Shown here: positions 34,314 through 43,571 of the stretch, piece by piece | How positions within the stretch are numbered: the first letter of the stretch is position 1 | Layout: each line of letters begins with the position of its first letter | DNA from: Pedobacter polysacchareus | Lineage (GTDB): Bacteria > Bacteroidota > Bacteroidia > Sphingobacteriales > Sphingobacteriaceae | Length of the DNA: 64,000 nucleotides | NCBI RefSeq assembly: GCF_019802255.1 | Contig: NZ_JAHYSS010000007.1 | Location: forward strand, 340,205 to 404,204 | Reading direction: 5' to 3' | Notes under the pieces: model-generated | Databases searched by the model: none | What the model was told of the DNA's origin: nothing | Seen by the model: the letters and a program-made list of their open reading frames with translations, nothing else | Program-made: the position numbers and the translations under genes

Positions 34314-35661
34314 CTGGCCTTTTATTTATCTTTTTCTTTCTTTTCTTTTTTAGCTTGTTCAGCCAGATCAGCGTACCTGTAACCGGCAGACTGGTTGCAA
34401 TCAAACAGGCCAGGAAATAAATAATCTTGGTAAACATGCCATATACATCACCCAAATGCAGGGCTTTGATAGAACCGGATACGCGTTCGTTGAAAGGCTT
34501 ATCACTAAACACTTCTTTATGAAGTACATTACCTGTGTATTGATCTAAAAGGACTTTATCACCTGCAGCAGGTGCAAAAAAACCTGTTTTATTCTTCATG
34601 ACCGTAATGGCTGAAGCAGAATCTTTTGGCAGACTGATGCTATAATCACCAGTATAAGGTAATGCGGCATCTGCTTTTTTCAGGTAATCGGCCAGATTTA
34701 AAGGGGCAGCGCCCGTTACAATCGTCGAAACCGGATCTTTAGGCGGCTCAAACCCTTCTGGCTGATAAGTACCTAAAGTTTTCCTTAAAGCCTCTCTATA
34801 CCAAGGGAAGGACCATTGCGGACCAGTAATTCCCATCAGAAACAGAAAGATACAAGCGTAGAAACCTAAGCTATTGTGTAAATCGTGGTTTGTTCTTTTC
34901 CAACTTCCAGACCATTTAACCTTTAGTCCTTGTCTCCAGGATTTAACCCTTTGAGGGAACCAGATCACCATACCAGTAATGACCCCAAACGTAAATAATA
35001 TGGTAGCTGCACCGGTAATGTAACTGCCCAGTTTTCTGTTTTCCAGTTCTCCGAAGATCGGTTTTTCTACCTTATCTAAAAGTAACCACCTGTGCAGGCT
35101 AAACATGGTTTTCATCAAAGAAGCAGTAGCTCCTTTCACTTCAGAAATATTGCCAATCACTTCACCAGTATATTGGTTTACCGCAAAAGCGGAAGGACGC
35201 TTTCCTTGTTCAGGTTTTCCGCCTTTTTCTTTTCCTCTTCCTTCTCCGCCTTTTTCTTTTCCAGCTTTATGCTCTTCGCGACCTTTGTCTGCGCCTTTTT
35301 TATCTTTTCCTGCTCCTCTTTCCCCTTTTCCTTCTTTATCACCGTCCTTCATTCTCACCATAAACTGATAAGTACGATTCGGATCTGCAGGTATTTTCAC
35401 TGAAACTACTTTTCCTCCTGTGTTTTCCTTTACTTGCTTGATCAAAGATTCAATCGGCATCGGATTTGCACCTGCCGGAGCAGTTACTTTATACAATTCA
35501 GGATTTGCCATCTCTTTCAATTCTGTATTAAAAACATACAGCGTTCCACTTAAGCAAACCAGGATCACGATGATCCCGCTCGCTAATCCGATCCATAAAT
35601 GGATGTCGTTAAAAAGTTTACGTGTTTTCTGCCAGGCGCTTTTAGGTGTGTTTGGTTTCAT
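34294..35661 (-). CDS. PepSY-associated transmembrane protein
   Basis: A 455-residue inner-membrane protein with four main helices: at ~20-45 (IHLWIGLASGIIVILVCLSG), ~215-240, ~270-290 and near the C-terminus (~415-440). The PepSY-type periplasmic region lies between the first two. Such proteins accompany siderophore receptors and are proposed to act in ferric-siderophore reduction. An unusual Lys/Gly/Glu-rich stretch (residues ~107-158) sits inside the first periplasmic region. It lies downstream of SusC-SusD on the same strand (72-base gap, own -7 element), so it fits an iron or metal uptake unit. Confidence 0.88.
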   Translation of the reverse strand: MKPNTPKSAWQKTRKLFNDIHLWIGLASGIIVILVCLSGTLYVFNTELKEMANPELYKVTAPAGANPMPIESLIKQVKENTGGKVVSVKIPADPNRTYQFMVRMKDGDKEGKGERGAGKDKKGADKGREEHKAGKEKGGEGRGKEKGGKPEQGKRPSAFAVNQYTGEVIGNISEVKGATASLMKTMFSLHRWLLLDKVEKPIFGELENRKLGSYITGAATILFTFGVITGMVIWFPQRVKSWRQGLKVKWSGSWKRTNHDLHNSLGFYACIFLFLMGITGPQWSFPWYREALRKTLGTYQPEGFEPPKDPVSTIVTGAAPLNLADYLKKADAALPYTGDYSISLPKDSASAITVMKNKTGFFAPAAGDKVLLDQYTGNVLHKEVFSDKPFNERVSGSIKALHLGDVYGMFTKIIYFLACLIATSLPVTGTLIWLNKLKKKRKKKINKRPAMRLSA

Positions 35662-35676
35662 TAAGGCTATTTTTTA

Positions 35677-35684
35677 CAAATATA
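35677..35684 (-). promoter_or_regulatory. -7 element of the PepSY gene
   Basis: On the minus strand TATATTTG lies 15 bases before the PepSY ATG. Just upstream (35702-35720) is an AT-rich imperfect dyad with AATTCTTAATA, similar to one arm of the palindrome at 40377-40399, which hints at a shared regulator. Confidence 0.45.
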
Positions 35685-35733
35685 AAACAAATCCGCAATT
35701 ATTTAGACTAATTCTTAATACTTACAGGTGGTA

Positions 35734-37248
35734 CTATTTATTCCACCAGATTTTCCCTACCGTCACCTCGTCATTACCTTGTTTACCGCTTTCTACAGCA
35801 TTCGTCTGGCGTTCTGATTCAGGGTACATCAATCTTAATGGTCTTGCTGTTGGTGATGGAGCCAATAAAGAGTTAGGAATCTCAGGGAAGCCTAATCTTC
35901 TGTAATCACTCCAGGCTTCCAGGCTGCTGATGCTGTTCAGGGCCAGCCATTTTTGCTCAATAATCCTTTTCAAGCGATCAGCTGGTGCTGCTCCACTTAA
36001 CTTCACCGTAGGTTGTGCATTATAAGCTGTAAACTCAGCTGCAGCTACTTCCATATATTTGAATGATTCTCCAATTCCCTGCTCGTAGAAAGTCTGATCT
36101 GAACCAGCGATCCACCCTCTATTTGCCGCTTCGGCCTGCAGGAATAAACTTTCAAAAGAGCCCATTAAAATCAGGGCCTGATCAAAACTTTTGAAAAGTC
36201 CGGTAGGTTTTCCATCATTTTCAGTTGGCCCTTTAAAAGCAGAAGTGCTTTTTGCTGCATACTGAGCATCCACATTTGGATTCCCGAAAAGTACCCCTTT
36301 AAAAGTACCGCCAATGCTCACATATAAACTAGCCAGACGAGGATCATTCAATCCTCTATATTTATCAATGATGTATTGTGTTGGTCGTAAATCCACATGA
36401 TTGGTAGCCGAAGCATTTACACCTCTATAATTCGTTTCCCAAAAAGGGTTCATTTTACCTTTAGAGTTGATATAACCTGGCTTGGTTGCTGCATTTTGCC
36501 CTAAGCCCAGAAATCCACTTCCTTCCATTTTGATCTTATCGATCTCTGCAGTGATGTAAGCATCATTATTTGTTTGCGACTGGCGGATCAGCGCTCTTAA
36601 TTTCAAGGTATTTCCAAATTTAGCCCAAAGCTGTTTATCGCCGCTAAAGATAATATCGGCTTTGCCCGGACTTTGATCTGCAGCTGCACCTTTAATTTCT
36701 GCCATTCCCTCAGTAATCAGCGAAACAGACTTTTCATATACGGTCTTTCCATCTTCATATTTAGGCTGCAAATACAATGTTCTGTTCAAAGCTTCATCAA
36801 AAGGAACATTGTTATACATATCTACTAAGTGCAAAAAGTGCCATCCCTGCATGATCTTCGCAATTCCCGAATAAAACGGTGCATTTTCTTTTAGCGCCTG
36901 CTCCTTGATCAATTGATAATATAATAAGGTGTTGTAAGTCCCTTCCCATATCTGGATTCCATCTCTGGTTCCTCGAATGGCTACCCCATTATAGGTCTTC
37001 TCTTTATAAAACTTATTGGTTGCTTCACTGGTGGTCCCCCAATATCCTGCCCAGAAAGCGGCCAGTTGGTTGATTTGTACCGTTTCCTGATTTATAGTGC
37101 TGACTAAAGCACCCGGTAAACGGGCACTTAAGATCAGGTATTGCTCTGTTGGACCATTCGGATTGTCATTCACATCCAGGAATTTTTCGCAGGAAGTCAG
37201 ACTCAATAAGCCGGCAGCGAAAACGAATATTTTTATGCTTTTCTTCAT
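35734..37248 (-). CDS. SusD/RagB-family outer-membrane lipoprotein
   Basis: A 504-residue surface lipoprotein: signal with lipobox TSC (LLSLTSCEKFLDVNDNPNGP). Helical TPR-like SusD architecture follows, including QLAAFWAGYWGTTSEATNKF, FPEIPNSLLAP near the end, and QKWLALNSISSLEAWSDYRR. It looks like the SusD-like_2 branch. SusD proteins form a lid on the SusC channel and help capture the ligand. It is 54 bases downstream of susC on the same strand. The ligand is not necessarily a glycan here: a PepSY protein and no glycoside hydrolase flank the pair. Confidence 0.92.
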   Translation of the reverse strand: MKKSIKIFVFAAGLLSLTSCEKFLDVNDNPNGPTEQYLILSARLPGALVSTINQETVQINQLAAFWAGYWGTTSEATNKFYKEKTYNGVAIRGTRDGIQIWEGTYNTLLYYQLIKEQALKENAPFYSGIAKIMQGWHFLHLVDMYNNVPFDEALNRTLYLQPKYEDGKTVYEKSVSLITEGMAEIKGAAADQSPGKADIIFSGDKQLWAKFGNTLKLRALIRQSQTNNDAYITAEIDKIKMEGSGFLGLGQNAATKPGYINSKGKMNPFWETNYRGVNASATNHVDLRPTQYIIDKYRGLNDPRLASLYVSIGGTFKGVLFGNPNVDAQYAAKSTSAFKGPTENDGKPTGLFKSFDQALILMGSFESLFLQAEAANRGWIAGSDQTFYEQGIGESFKYMEVAAAEFTAYNAQPTVKLSGAAPADRLKRIIEQKWLALNSISSLEAWSDYRRLGFPEIPNSLLAPSPTARPLRLMYPESERQTNAVESGKQGNDEVTVGKIWWNK

Positions 37249-37302
37249 TATATGTATGTTATTCTTCAGCGTGTATCTCTTAAATAAACTCGTGTATAGC
37301 GA

Positions 37303-40300
37303 TTAGAACGTAACGTTCAGGTTAAAACCAAACATTCTGGTTGGAGGAATCTGTCTGAAACTCAAATAACCATCTGTTTGATTGTACAAGGATTCAGGAT
37401 CGCCGTAAGTATTGCTCTTATGTCTGACGATGAATAAATTGGTTCCTACCAGTCCGAAGCTAGCTTCACGGATCACTTTCTGTTTTGCCAATAACGCTTT
37501 AGGCAAAGCGTAATTGATGTTCAGTTCTCTTAGTTTAAAGAAGTCTGATTTCGCCGCCGTGTTTCTTTGCACTTTTCCCTGTGTATCCCAAAATGCTTTA
37601 TCGCCTTTAGACATCACCGTTGTATTTTCTACATATACCGGCTGGTCTGCAGTTCCGGTATTGATTACAGAATTAGGGAAGATGAACGGCTGACGACCAT
37701 ATTCAGCAGTAGCTGGATGCGTACCAGCAGTATACATCCTTGGTACCACCTCCGAATACAGCCAACCTCCAAGACGGGCGTCAAACTGAGCACCAATACT
37801 GATACCCTTGAAGTTAATCATCGTGCTTAATCCCATTTGATAAGGAGGAACCATAGTGCCAAGAGGGGCGCTATCAGCTACTGTAGTCGTATTTCCTTTC
37901 GAATCTACCACTACCCTTCCTTGCTCATCTCTTAGGTAATCACTCACTTTTAATAGTGGATAACTTTGTCCGACTACTGCATAAGCCTGTCTGAACATTC
38001 TGAATTCTTCTTGTCCGCCGAAAATAGTTTTCACCTTATTATTAATATGTGTGAAGTTAAAACCGAGATTCCATCTGAAGTTGTCAGTACGGATCACATC
38101 ACCGTTTAGCGTCAATTCAATGATTTTATTGGTCAATCGTCCTGCGTTAACAATGGTGGAATTATACCCTGTTGAGCTGGAAATCGGCGCATCAAAAATC
38201 TGACCGTCAGAATCAGAATACACATAAGCTGCTTCAAAGTTTAAGCGGTCATTGAAGAAACCCAGCTGTGTACCCACTTCGTAAGATTTCACAAATTCTG
38301 GTTTGATATTAGGGTTCGGGCTGGTTAAATTCGGCGTAAAACCTACTAAACCACCAAAAGGAAAACCATTGATCTGCGAATAAGCGTTGTTTAAGCTGTA
38401 AGGGTCTAAAGTAACGTTCCCTGTTTTGTTATAAGAAGCAAAGACTTTTCCGAAGGAGAGTACTTTACTGTCTTTTAAAGCTTTTATCCCTTCTGTAAAT
38501 ACAAAGGAAGTACTGACACCAGGATAAAAATAAGAGCGGTTTTCTTTACTCAACACAGAAACCATGTCGTTTCTACCGGTTAGGGTTAAGAACAAATAGT
38601 TGTTATATCCGGTAGTATATTCGAAATAAGTGCCTAATGCTCTGTATTTAGTCATCGAAGCAGCACCGTCCAGCTCACCTGCACGACTGCCAGGATTGAA
38701 AAGATCTGGGAACAATAGATTGGCACTTCCTACAGAAATCAACTTGGAATCATCCATACGGATGTTTTGTCCAACCAATAAACGGTTGGTAAACTTTCCG
38801 AAATCTTTCTTAAAGTTCAGGATTAAATCACTGTTTATTCTACGGAAATCATTGCTGCCATCATTTACAGAACCATTCACGTTTCTATTTCCTGATGGAG
38901 AAGCCAATTTATTGGTCGTTGCCCTGCTTTCTTCTGAAGTACTGTACAATCCAATGCGATAAATTGCAGAAAACCATGGTGTAAAATCATAATCCAACTG
39001 GATCTTTCCATTGATCGTTTGCTGATCAGAAGTGTTTCTATTGTTATCCATTAAGAAAAACGGATTCTTTGCCGCTGTTGCATCCGTGTAATAGTTCAGC
39101 GGATTTGCTACTGAATTCGGATCTCTCCAGTTTTTCAAACTTTTAAGGTCAAGGTTTGCAGGCTGCACATAGGTGCTGTACCATGGACCATCCGGTGTAG
39201 TATTTCTATTGGCCGAAATATAATTGACGTTATAAGAAGTATTCAGTTTGCCGAAAGCTCTGGAACCATTAAACCTCGCTCCTGTTCTGGAGCTTTTATC
39301 ACCAGGAATTACCCCTTTGATATTCACGTTTTGAACAGAAAAAAAGTAAGTAGAATTTTCATCACCACCAGAAAAAGAAAGATCGTTCTGTAAAGTTCTA
39401 CCCATTTGGAACATATCCAGGCGATTATCTTTTGAAGGCGCTGCGAATAATGCAGTAGGTTGTACGCCGTTTGGCAGTTTTAAGCCCAGGTCTTTGGTAC
39501 TGCCATCAAATGCAGGTCCCCAGGATTCATATTCTGTTGGAGAATATACACCATTTTGCCCTTGTCCGAATTGTGTTTGCGCAGGCGGCAATAGGTAAAC
39601 ATTTGAAAAGGTAGTAGTATTGGAGTAATTAACGGTTCCCCTGCCTCTTTGTCCTTTTTTAGTGGTAATCATTAAAGCACCGTTTACACCTTCTGAGCCG
39701 TATAATGCGGCAGCATTTGCACCTTTAAGTACGGTGATGTTTTCAATGTCGTTCGGGTTTAAGCGGCCGATGTCTGGAATAGGCACCCCATCTACTACAT
39801 ATATAGGATTGTTTTTTGCATCGTTGAAAGATCTGGAACCACGCAGCCTGATTTGGACCAGCTGATCGGTCTTACCAGTAGTGGCATCGTTCATGTTGAT
39901 TCTTAGTCCGGCAACTTTACTGGCCAGACCTTGTAATGGGTTCACTACTTTACCTTGATTCAGGCTTTCATTACTGATCAAAGTTGTTGAAGTTCCCAAT
40001 TCTCTTACCTGACGCTTTATGCCTAAAGCACCAGTTACTTCAACTTCCGACAACTGGTTTACGGAACCATCCAGGTAAGCATTCAGCGTGTTTTTATCAG
40101 CAGTTATTTTCAATTCTACAGTGATGTAGCCTGTAAAAGAGAAGGAAAGTAAATCGCCGGGTTCCGCACTGATGGTATATTTACCACTAGCGTCGGTGCT
40201 GACTACCTCTTTATTGGATTTGCGGATCACGGTTGCACCTGGAAGGGTTACTCCAGTCTTTTGATCTATTACTTTCCCAGTGATCATCCTTACCTGGGCA

Positions 40301-40356
40301 AAGAGAGCTGTAGAGATCGTCAATAGTAAAATAATTAGGGTAGCTTTTTTGTTCAT
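37303..40356 (-). CDS. SusC/RagA-family TonB-linked outer-membrane receptor
   Basis: A 1017-residue barrel: signal peptide (1-20), carboxypeptidase-D-like domain (MITGKVIDQKTGVTLPGATV), plug domain with NPIYVVDGVPIPDIGRLNPN and ITVLKGANAAALYGSEG, and a 22-strand barrel ending FGFNLNVTF with the terminal aromatic. It imports a ligand using TonB/ExbBD energy and pairs with the SusD just downstream. Its promoter faces that of a divergent AraC regulator, with a perfect palindrome inside its leader. Substrate is unknown; metallophore is my inference from the PepSY partner. Confidence 0.95.
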   Translation of the reverse strand: MNKKATLIILLLTISTALFAQVRMITGKVIDQKTGVTLPGATVIRKSNKEVVSTDASGKYTISAEPGDLLSFSFTGYITVELKITADKNTLNAYLDGSVNQLSEVEVTGALGIKRQVRELGTSTTLISNESLNQGKVVNPLQGLASKVAGLRINMNDATTGKTDQLVQIRLRGSRSFNDAKNNPIYVVDGVPIPDIGRLNPNDIENITVLKGANAAALYGSEGVNGALMITTKKGQRGRGTVNYSNTTTFSNVYLLPPAQTQFGQGQNGVYSPTEYESWGPAFDGSTKDLGLKLPNGVQPTALFAAPSKDNRLDMFQMGRTLQNDLSFSGGDENSTYFFSVQNVNIKGVIPGDKSSRTGARFNGSRAFGKLNTSYNVNYISANRNTTPDGPWYSTYVQPANLDLKSLKNWRDPNSVANPLNYYTDATAAKNPFFLMDNNRNTSDQQTINGKIQLDYDFTPWFSAIYRIGLYSTSEESRATTNKLASPSGNRNVNGSVNDGSNDFRRINSDLILNFKKDFGKFTNRLLVGQNIRMDDSKLISVGSANLLFPDLFNPGSRAGELDGAASMTKYRALGTYFEYTTGYNNYLFLTLTGRNDMVSVLSKENRSYFYPGVSTSFVFTEGIKALKDSKVLSFGKVFASYNKTGNVTLDPYSLNNAYSQINGFPFGGLVGFTPNLTSPNPNIKPEFVKSYEVGTQLGFFNDRLNFEAAYVYSDSDGQIFDAPISSSTGYNSTIVNAGRLTNKIIELTLNGDVIRTDNFRWNLGFNFTHINNKVKTIFGGQEEFRMFRQAYAVVGQSYPLLKVSDYLRDEQGRVVVDSKGNTTTVADSAPLGTMVPPYQMGLSTMINFKGISIGAQFDARLGGWLYSEVVPRMYTAGTHPATAEYGRQPFIFPNSVINTGTADQPVYVENTTVMSKGDKAFWDTQGKVQRNTAAKSDFFKLRELNINYALPKALLAKQKVIREASFGLVGTNLFIVRHKSNTYGDPESLYNQTDGYLSFRQIPPTRMFGFNLNVTF

Positions 40357-40376
40357 CTAAATATTATTTTGATATT

Positions 40377-40399
40377 TTATTAAGATTTAATCTTAATAA
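40377..40399. promoter_or_regulatory. Perfect 10-3-10 palindrome, candidate operator
   Basis: Arms TTATTAAGAT (40377-40386) and ATCTTAATAA (40390-40399) are exact inverted repeats around TTA. The site lies in the predicted susC leader and just upstream of the AraC gene's -7 element, so one bound dimer could block both. Size and AT content suit Fur- or DtxR-like metal regulators or an AraC dimer site. Confidence 0.6.
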
Positions 40400-40402
40400 C
40401 TT

Positions 40403-40421
40403 TAACTTCGCCGCAAAGATA
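40403..40421. promoter_or_regulatory. Facing -7 elements of susC and the AraC gene
   Basis: The plus strand has TAACTTCG (40403-40410), a one-mismatch -7 for the AraC gene. The minus strand has TATCTTTG (40421-40414), an exact -7 for susC. A TTTG on the minus strand (40441-40438) is a possible susC -33 with a 16-base spacer. The two promoters overlap. Confidence 0.45.
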
Positions 40422-40431
40422 TCAGTAGCCG

Positions 40432-41415
40432 ATGACGCAAAAGGGAGAACAGATGACGCTAAAAGGAGAAAAACAAGACCGTTCATTTTACGGATCTAAA
40501 GATCTTGCCATTGGTTATTCAAAGAAAATCGCTTTGTTAAATGCGGAGCAGGACACAGCGCTCCTGACTCATCCCGCCAATCCTGCAGGTTATCGATTGA
40601 TCTTTGTGCTCAAAGGAAAACTATCTTTTAACGGTGATGGAGCCTGCGAGACTTTGCCTTTATTGGAAAGTCAGCAATACAATCTGATCTGGACCAATGG
40701 TCATCTCGACCTTTATAAGGGCTTATCAGAGGAATCAAATGAAATTGTTTTTATAGAGATCAGTGCCGGATTTTTATCGAGGTACCTACCTGAAGATCAT
40801 CCGGCAGCGATTCATATGCAAACACCACATGTTCCTGAACATGCTTTTACCCGCGATATTCAAAACGTTATCTTTTTCTCTGAACAGCATTTACACATCA
40901 GCCCGGAAATCAATGCGATCTTAAATGGCCTGGAAAACTCAGCACACACCGGTTTTTGCAAACGGTTATTTCTGGAATCTAAAGTAATTGAGCTGCTGGC
41001 TATCAAAATATCACAGCTGGAACAACAGCAGCCGATCCCTCGTTTAAAGCAGGAGGAAATGGATAAAATGCAGGAAGCACGAGAAATCCTGATTCAGCAC
41101 ATTGATGCCCCATTTTCTTTGAGAACTTTAGCGCATATGGTGGGTACAAATGAGTTTAACCTGAAGAAGCAATTCAAGGCGGCTTATGGGACTACAGTTT
41201 ACGGATATTTGAACCAATACAAGATGGAACAGGCTAAAGCCATGTTACTTCAGGGAGATGCCCGGGTTTCAGAAGTGTCGGAAAAGATGGGTTATAAGCA
41301 CGCCACACATTTTACCAGTGCCTTCAAAAAGTACTTCGGCTACCTTCCTAATAAAATCAAGATGTTCCTATTGCTTTTTGATCCGGAATTGTGTCTGGTT
41401 TTCTTCACTGCATAG
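40432..41415 (+). CDS. AraC-family transcriptional regulator (PchR-like)
   Basis: A 327-residue regulator with an N-terminal cupin-like sensor (~20-150, GYRLIFVLKGKLSFNGDG and QYNLIWTNGHLDLYKG) and a C-terminal AraC domain (FSLRTLAHMVGTNEFNLKKQ, then RVSEVSEKMGYKHATHFTSA and FKKYFGYLPNKIK). The layout resembles PchR, the pyochelin-responsive activator. The first 21 bases are an imperfect tandem copy of the next 21, giving two candidate starts (40432 and 40453). A GGGAGA lies before the second. It is divergent from susC and is the likely regulator of that locus. Confidence 0.9.
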   Translation: MTQKGEQMTLKGEKQDRSFYGSKDLAIGYSKKIALLNAEQDTALLTHPANPAGYRLIFVLKGKLSFNGDGACETLPLLESQQYNLIWTNGHLDLYKGLSEESNEIVFIEISAGFLSRYLPEDHPAAIHMQTPHVPEHAFTRDIQNVIFFSEQHLHISPEINAILNGLENSAHTGFCKRLFLESKVIELLAIKISQLEQQQPIPRLKQEEMDKMQEAREILIQHIDAPFSLRTLAHMVGTNEFNLKKQFKAAYGTTVYGYLNQYKMEQAKAMLLQGDARVSEVSEKMGYKHATHFTSAFKKYFGYLPNKIKMFLLLFDPELCLVFFTA

Positions 41416-41498
41416 TGAAAAAAGGAAGTTATCGGTCCAATCTCTTCTAAATCAACAACATTTATCAAGAAATTCTTTTCTTTAAATTATTTTATTTA

Positions 41499-41528
41499 TA
41501 CCTTTGCAGTCCCTCACGGGAAAAGGAG
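41499..41528 (+). promoter_or_regulatory. rpsA -7 element and Shine-Dalgarno
   Basis: TACCTTTG (41499-41506) is an exact -7. AAAAGGAG (41521-41528) lies 11 bases before the ATG, an unusually good Shine-Dalgarno for this genome. The leader would be about 30 bases. Confidence 0.6.
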
Positions 41529-41539
41529 ATTAAATTTTA

Positions 41540-43474
41540 ATGGCTAAAAAACAAGTAGCAGAAAAAGAACTAGAGGCTAAAAAAGCCGAATTACAAGGTG
41601 CAGACGCTCGTCTCACTGAGAAAGAAACCATTGAGTCAGAAGCTGATTCAGTGTCGATCGAACAGATCAAATCATCATTAGCAACACCAGATCAAGATTT
41701 TGATTGGGATGCAGATGATAAAGTTTTCGGAAAATACTCTGATGAAGACCGTAAAAAGTTTGAGGACATGTATACCGATACTTTCAATCAAATCAACCAA
41801 GGTGAAATCATCAGCGGTATTGTTGTGTCTATCAACAATAAAGACGTAGTATTGAACGTAGGATTTAAATCTGACGGATTAGTATCTACTTCTGAGTTCC
41901 GTGATACACCTGATTTGAAAATTGGTGATACCGTTGACGTATTCGTGGAAGCTCCAGAAGACGCAAACGGTCAATTGATTTTATCTCGTAAAAGAGCTAA
42001 AACCCAAAGATCATGGGAGTCTATTAATGAGGCTCTTGACAATGACAGAATCATCAACGGATTTGTTAAAAGCCGTACTAAAGGTGGTCTTATCGTTGAC
42101 ATCATGGGTGTTGAAGCTTTCTTACCTGGTTCACAAATCGACATCAAACCTATCCGCGATTACGATGTATACGTGGGTAAAACAATGGAATTCAAAGTTG
42201 TTAAGATCAACCATGAGTTTAAAAACGTAGTAGTTTCTCATAAAATCTTAATCGAAGACGATTTAGAAAGCCAAAAAGTTGAAATCGTATCTAAACTTGA
42301 AAAAGGACAGGTATTAGAAGGAACTGTTAAAAACATTACTGACTTTGGTGTATTCATCGATTTAGGTGGTGTTGATGGTTTACTTCACATCACTGATATT
42401 TCTTGGGGCCGCATAGAGCATCCAAAAGAAGTATTAAGCTTAGATGAGAAAATCAACGTTGTAGTTCTTGACTTTGATGACGAGAAAAAACGTATTGCAT
42501 TAGGTTTAAAACAATTGACTCCACACCCTTGGGAATCTTTAGATACTAACTTAGCTGTTGGTTCTAAAGTTAAAGGTAAAATTGTTACTGTTGCTGATTA
42601 CGGAGCTTTCTTAGAAATCATTCCTGGTGTTGAAGGTTTAATCCACGTATCAGAAATGTCTTGGTCACAAAACCTACGCAGCCCACAAGAATTCTTGAAA
42701 GTTGGCGATGAAATCGAAGCTGAAGTATTAACTTTAGACAGAGACGAACGCAAAATGAGCTTAGGTATTAAGCAATTAACTCAAGATCCTTGGCAAAATG
42801 TTGCTGAAAGATATCCTATCGGAAGCAAACATACTGCTGTAGTTAAAAACATGACTAACTTCGGTGTATTCGTAGAAATTGAAGAAGGTATTGATGGTTT
42901 AATCCATATCTCTGATCTTTCTTGGTCTAAAAAAGTTAACCACCCTAACGAATTCACTAAAGTAGGTGATACATTAGACGTAGTTGTTCTTGAATTAGAT
43001 GTAGAAAGCCGTAAATTGAGCTTAGGTCACAAACAACTAGAAGAAAACCCATGGGATACTTTTGAAACTATCTTCACGTTAGATTCAATTCACCAAGGTA
43101 CTGTTGTTAAAGTAACTGATAAAGGTGCTGTTATTGCTTTACCATATGGTGTAGAAGGTTTCGTACCAACTAAACACATGGCTAAAGAAGACGGAACAAC
43201 TATCAAAGCTGAAGAAACTAATGACTTCAAAATCATTGAGTTTAACAAAGATGCTAAACGTATCGTTGTTTCTCACGCCCGTATCTGGGAAGAGGCTAAA
43301 GCTGAAGCTGTTGCTGAAGAAAGAGCTACTAAGAAAAAAGAAGCTAAAGCTTCAAACACTGCAGTTAAGAAAGTTAAAGATTCAGTTGAGAAATCAACTC
43401 TTGGCGATCTAGGCGTACTTGCTCAATTAAAAGAGCAAATGGAAGGTGAAGAAAGCAAAAACAAAGCTAAATAA
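41540..43474 (+). CDS. rpsA: 30S ribosomal protein S1
   Basis: A 644-residue RNA-binding protein that helps bring mRNA to the ribosome. An acidic N-terminal leader (~80 residues) is followed by about six S1 (OB-fold) repeats, each ending in a motif such as KRIALGLKQL, RKMSLGIKQL or RKLSLGHKQL. The repeats containing GVFIDLGGVDGLLHITDISW and GVFVEIEEGIDGLIHISDLS are clear. The Lys/Glu/Ala-rich tail is typical of Bacteroidota. Codon use is strongly biased, with favoured Leu TTA and Val GTT/GTA codons, as expected for a highly expressed gene. A strong terminator follows. Confidence 0.97.
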   Translation: MAKKQVAEKELEAKKAELQGADARLTEKETIESEADSVSIEQIKSSLATPDQDFDWDADDKVFGKYSDEDRKKFEDMYTDTFNQINQGEIISGIVVSINNKDVVLNVGFKSDGLVSTSEFRDTPDLKIGDTVDVFVEAPEDANGQLILSRKRAKTQRSWESINEALDNDRIINGFVKSRTKGGLIVDIMGVEAFLPGSQIDIKPIRDYDVYVGKTMEFKVVKINHEFKNVVVSHKILIEDDLESQKVEIVSKLEKGQVLEGTVKNITDFGVFIDLGGVDGLLHITDISWGRIEHPKEVLSLDEKINVVVLDFDDEKKRIALGLKQLTPHPWESLDTNLAVGSKVKGKIVTVADYGAFLEIIPGVEGLIHVSEMSWSQNLRSPQEFLKVGDEIEAEVLTLDRDERKMSLGIKQLTQDPWQNVAERYPIGSKHTAVVKNMTNFGVFVEIEEGIDGLIHISDLSWSKKVNHPNEFTKVGDTLDVVVLELDVESRKLSLGHKQLEENPWDTFETIFTLDSIHQGTVVKVTDKGAVIALPYGVEGFVPTKHMAKEDGTTIKAEETNDFKIIEFNKDAKRIVVSHARIWEEAKAEAVAEERATKKKEAKASNTAVKKVKDSVEKSTLGDLGVLAQLKEQMEGEESKNKAK

Positions 43475-43493
43475 TCTTTTAAGCTAATATATT

Positions 43494-43526
43494 AAAGGCA
43501 TCCCAATCCGGGATGCCTTTTTTTTT
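43494..43526 (+). terminator. Terminator after rpsA
   Basis: AAAGGCATCCC (43494-43504) pairs with GGGATGCCTTT (43510-43520) around a 5-base loop, followed by a continuous T run. Confidence 0.92.
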
Positions 43527-43571
43527 GCTATTTTGCCAAGGTGAATACCCGTTTTTAGTACCCTCAATTTT

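Noticed and set aside
35092..35403. Plus-strand ORFs opposite the PepSY gene
   Set aside because: They arise from the pyrimidine-rich complement of the Lys/Gly/Glu-rich segment and encode Phe/Ser-rich nonsense.
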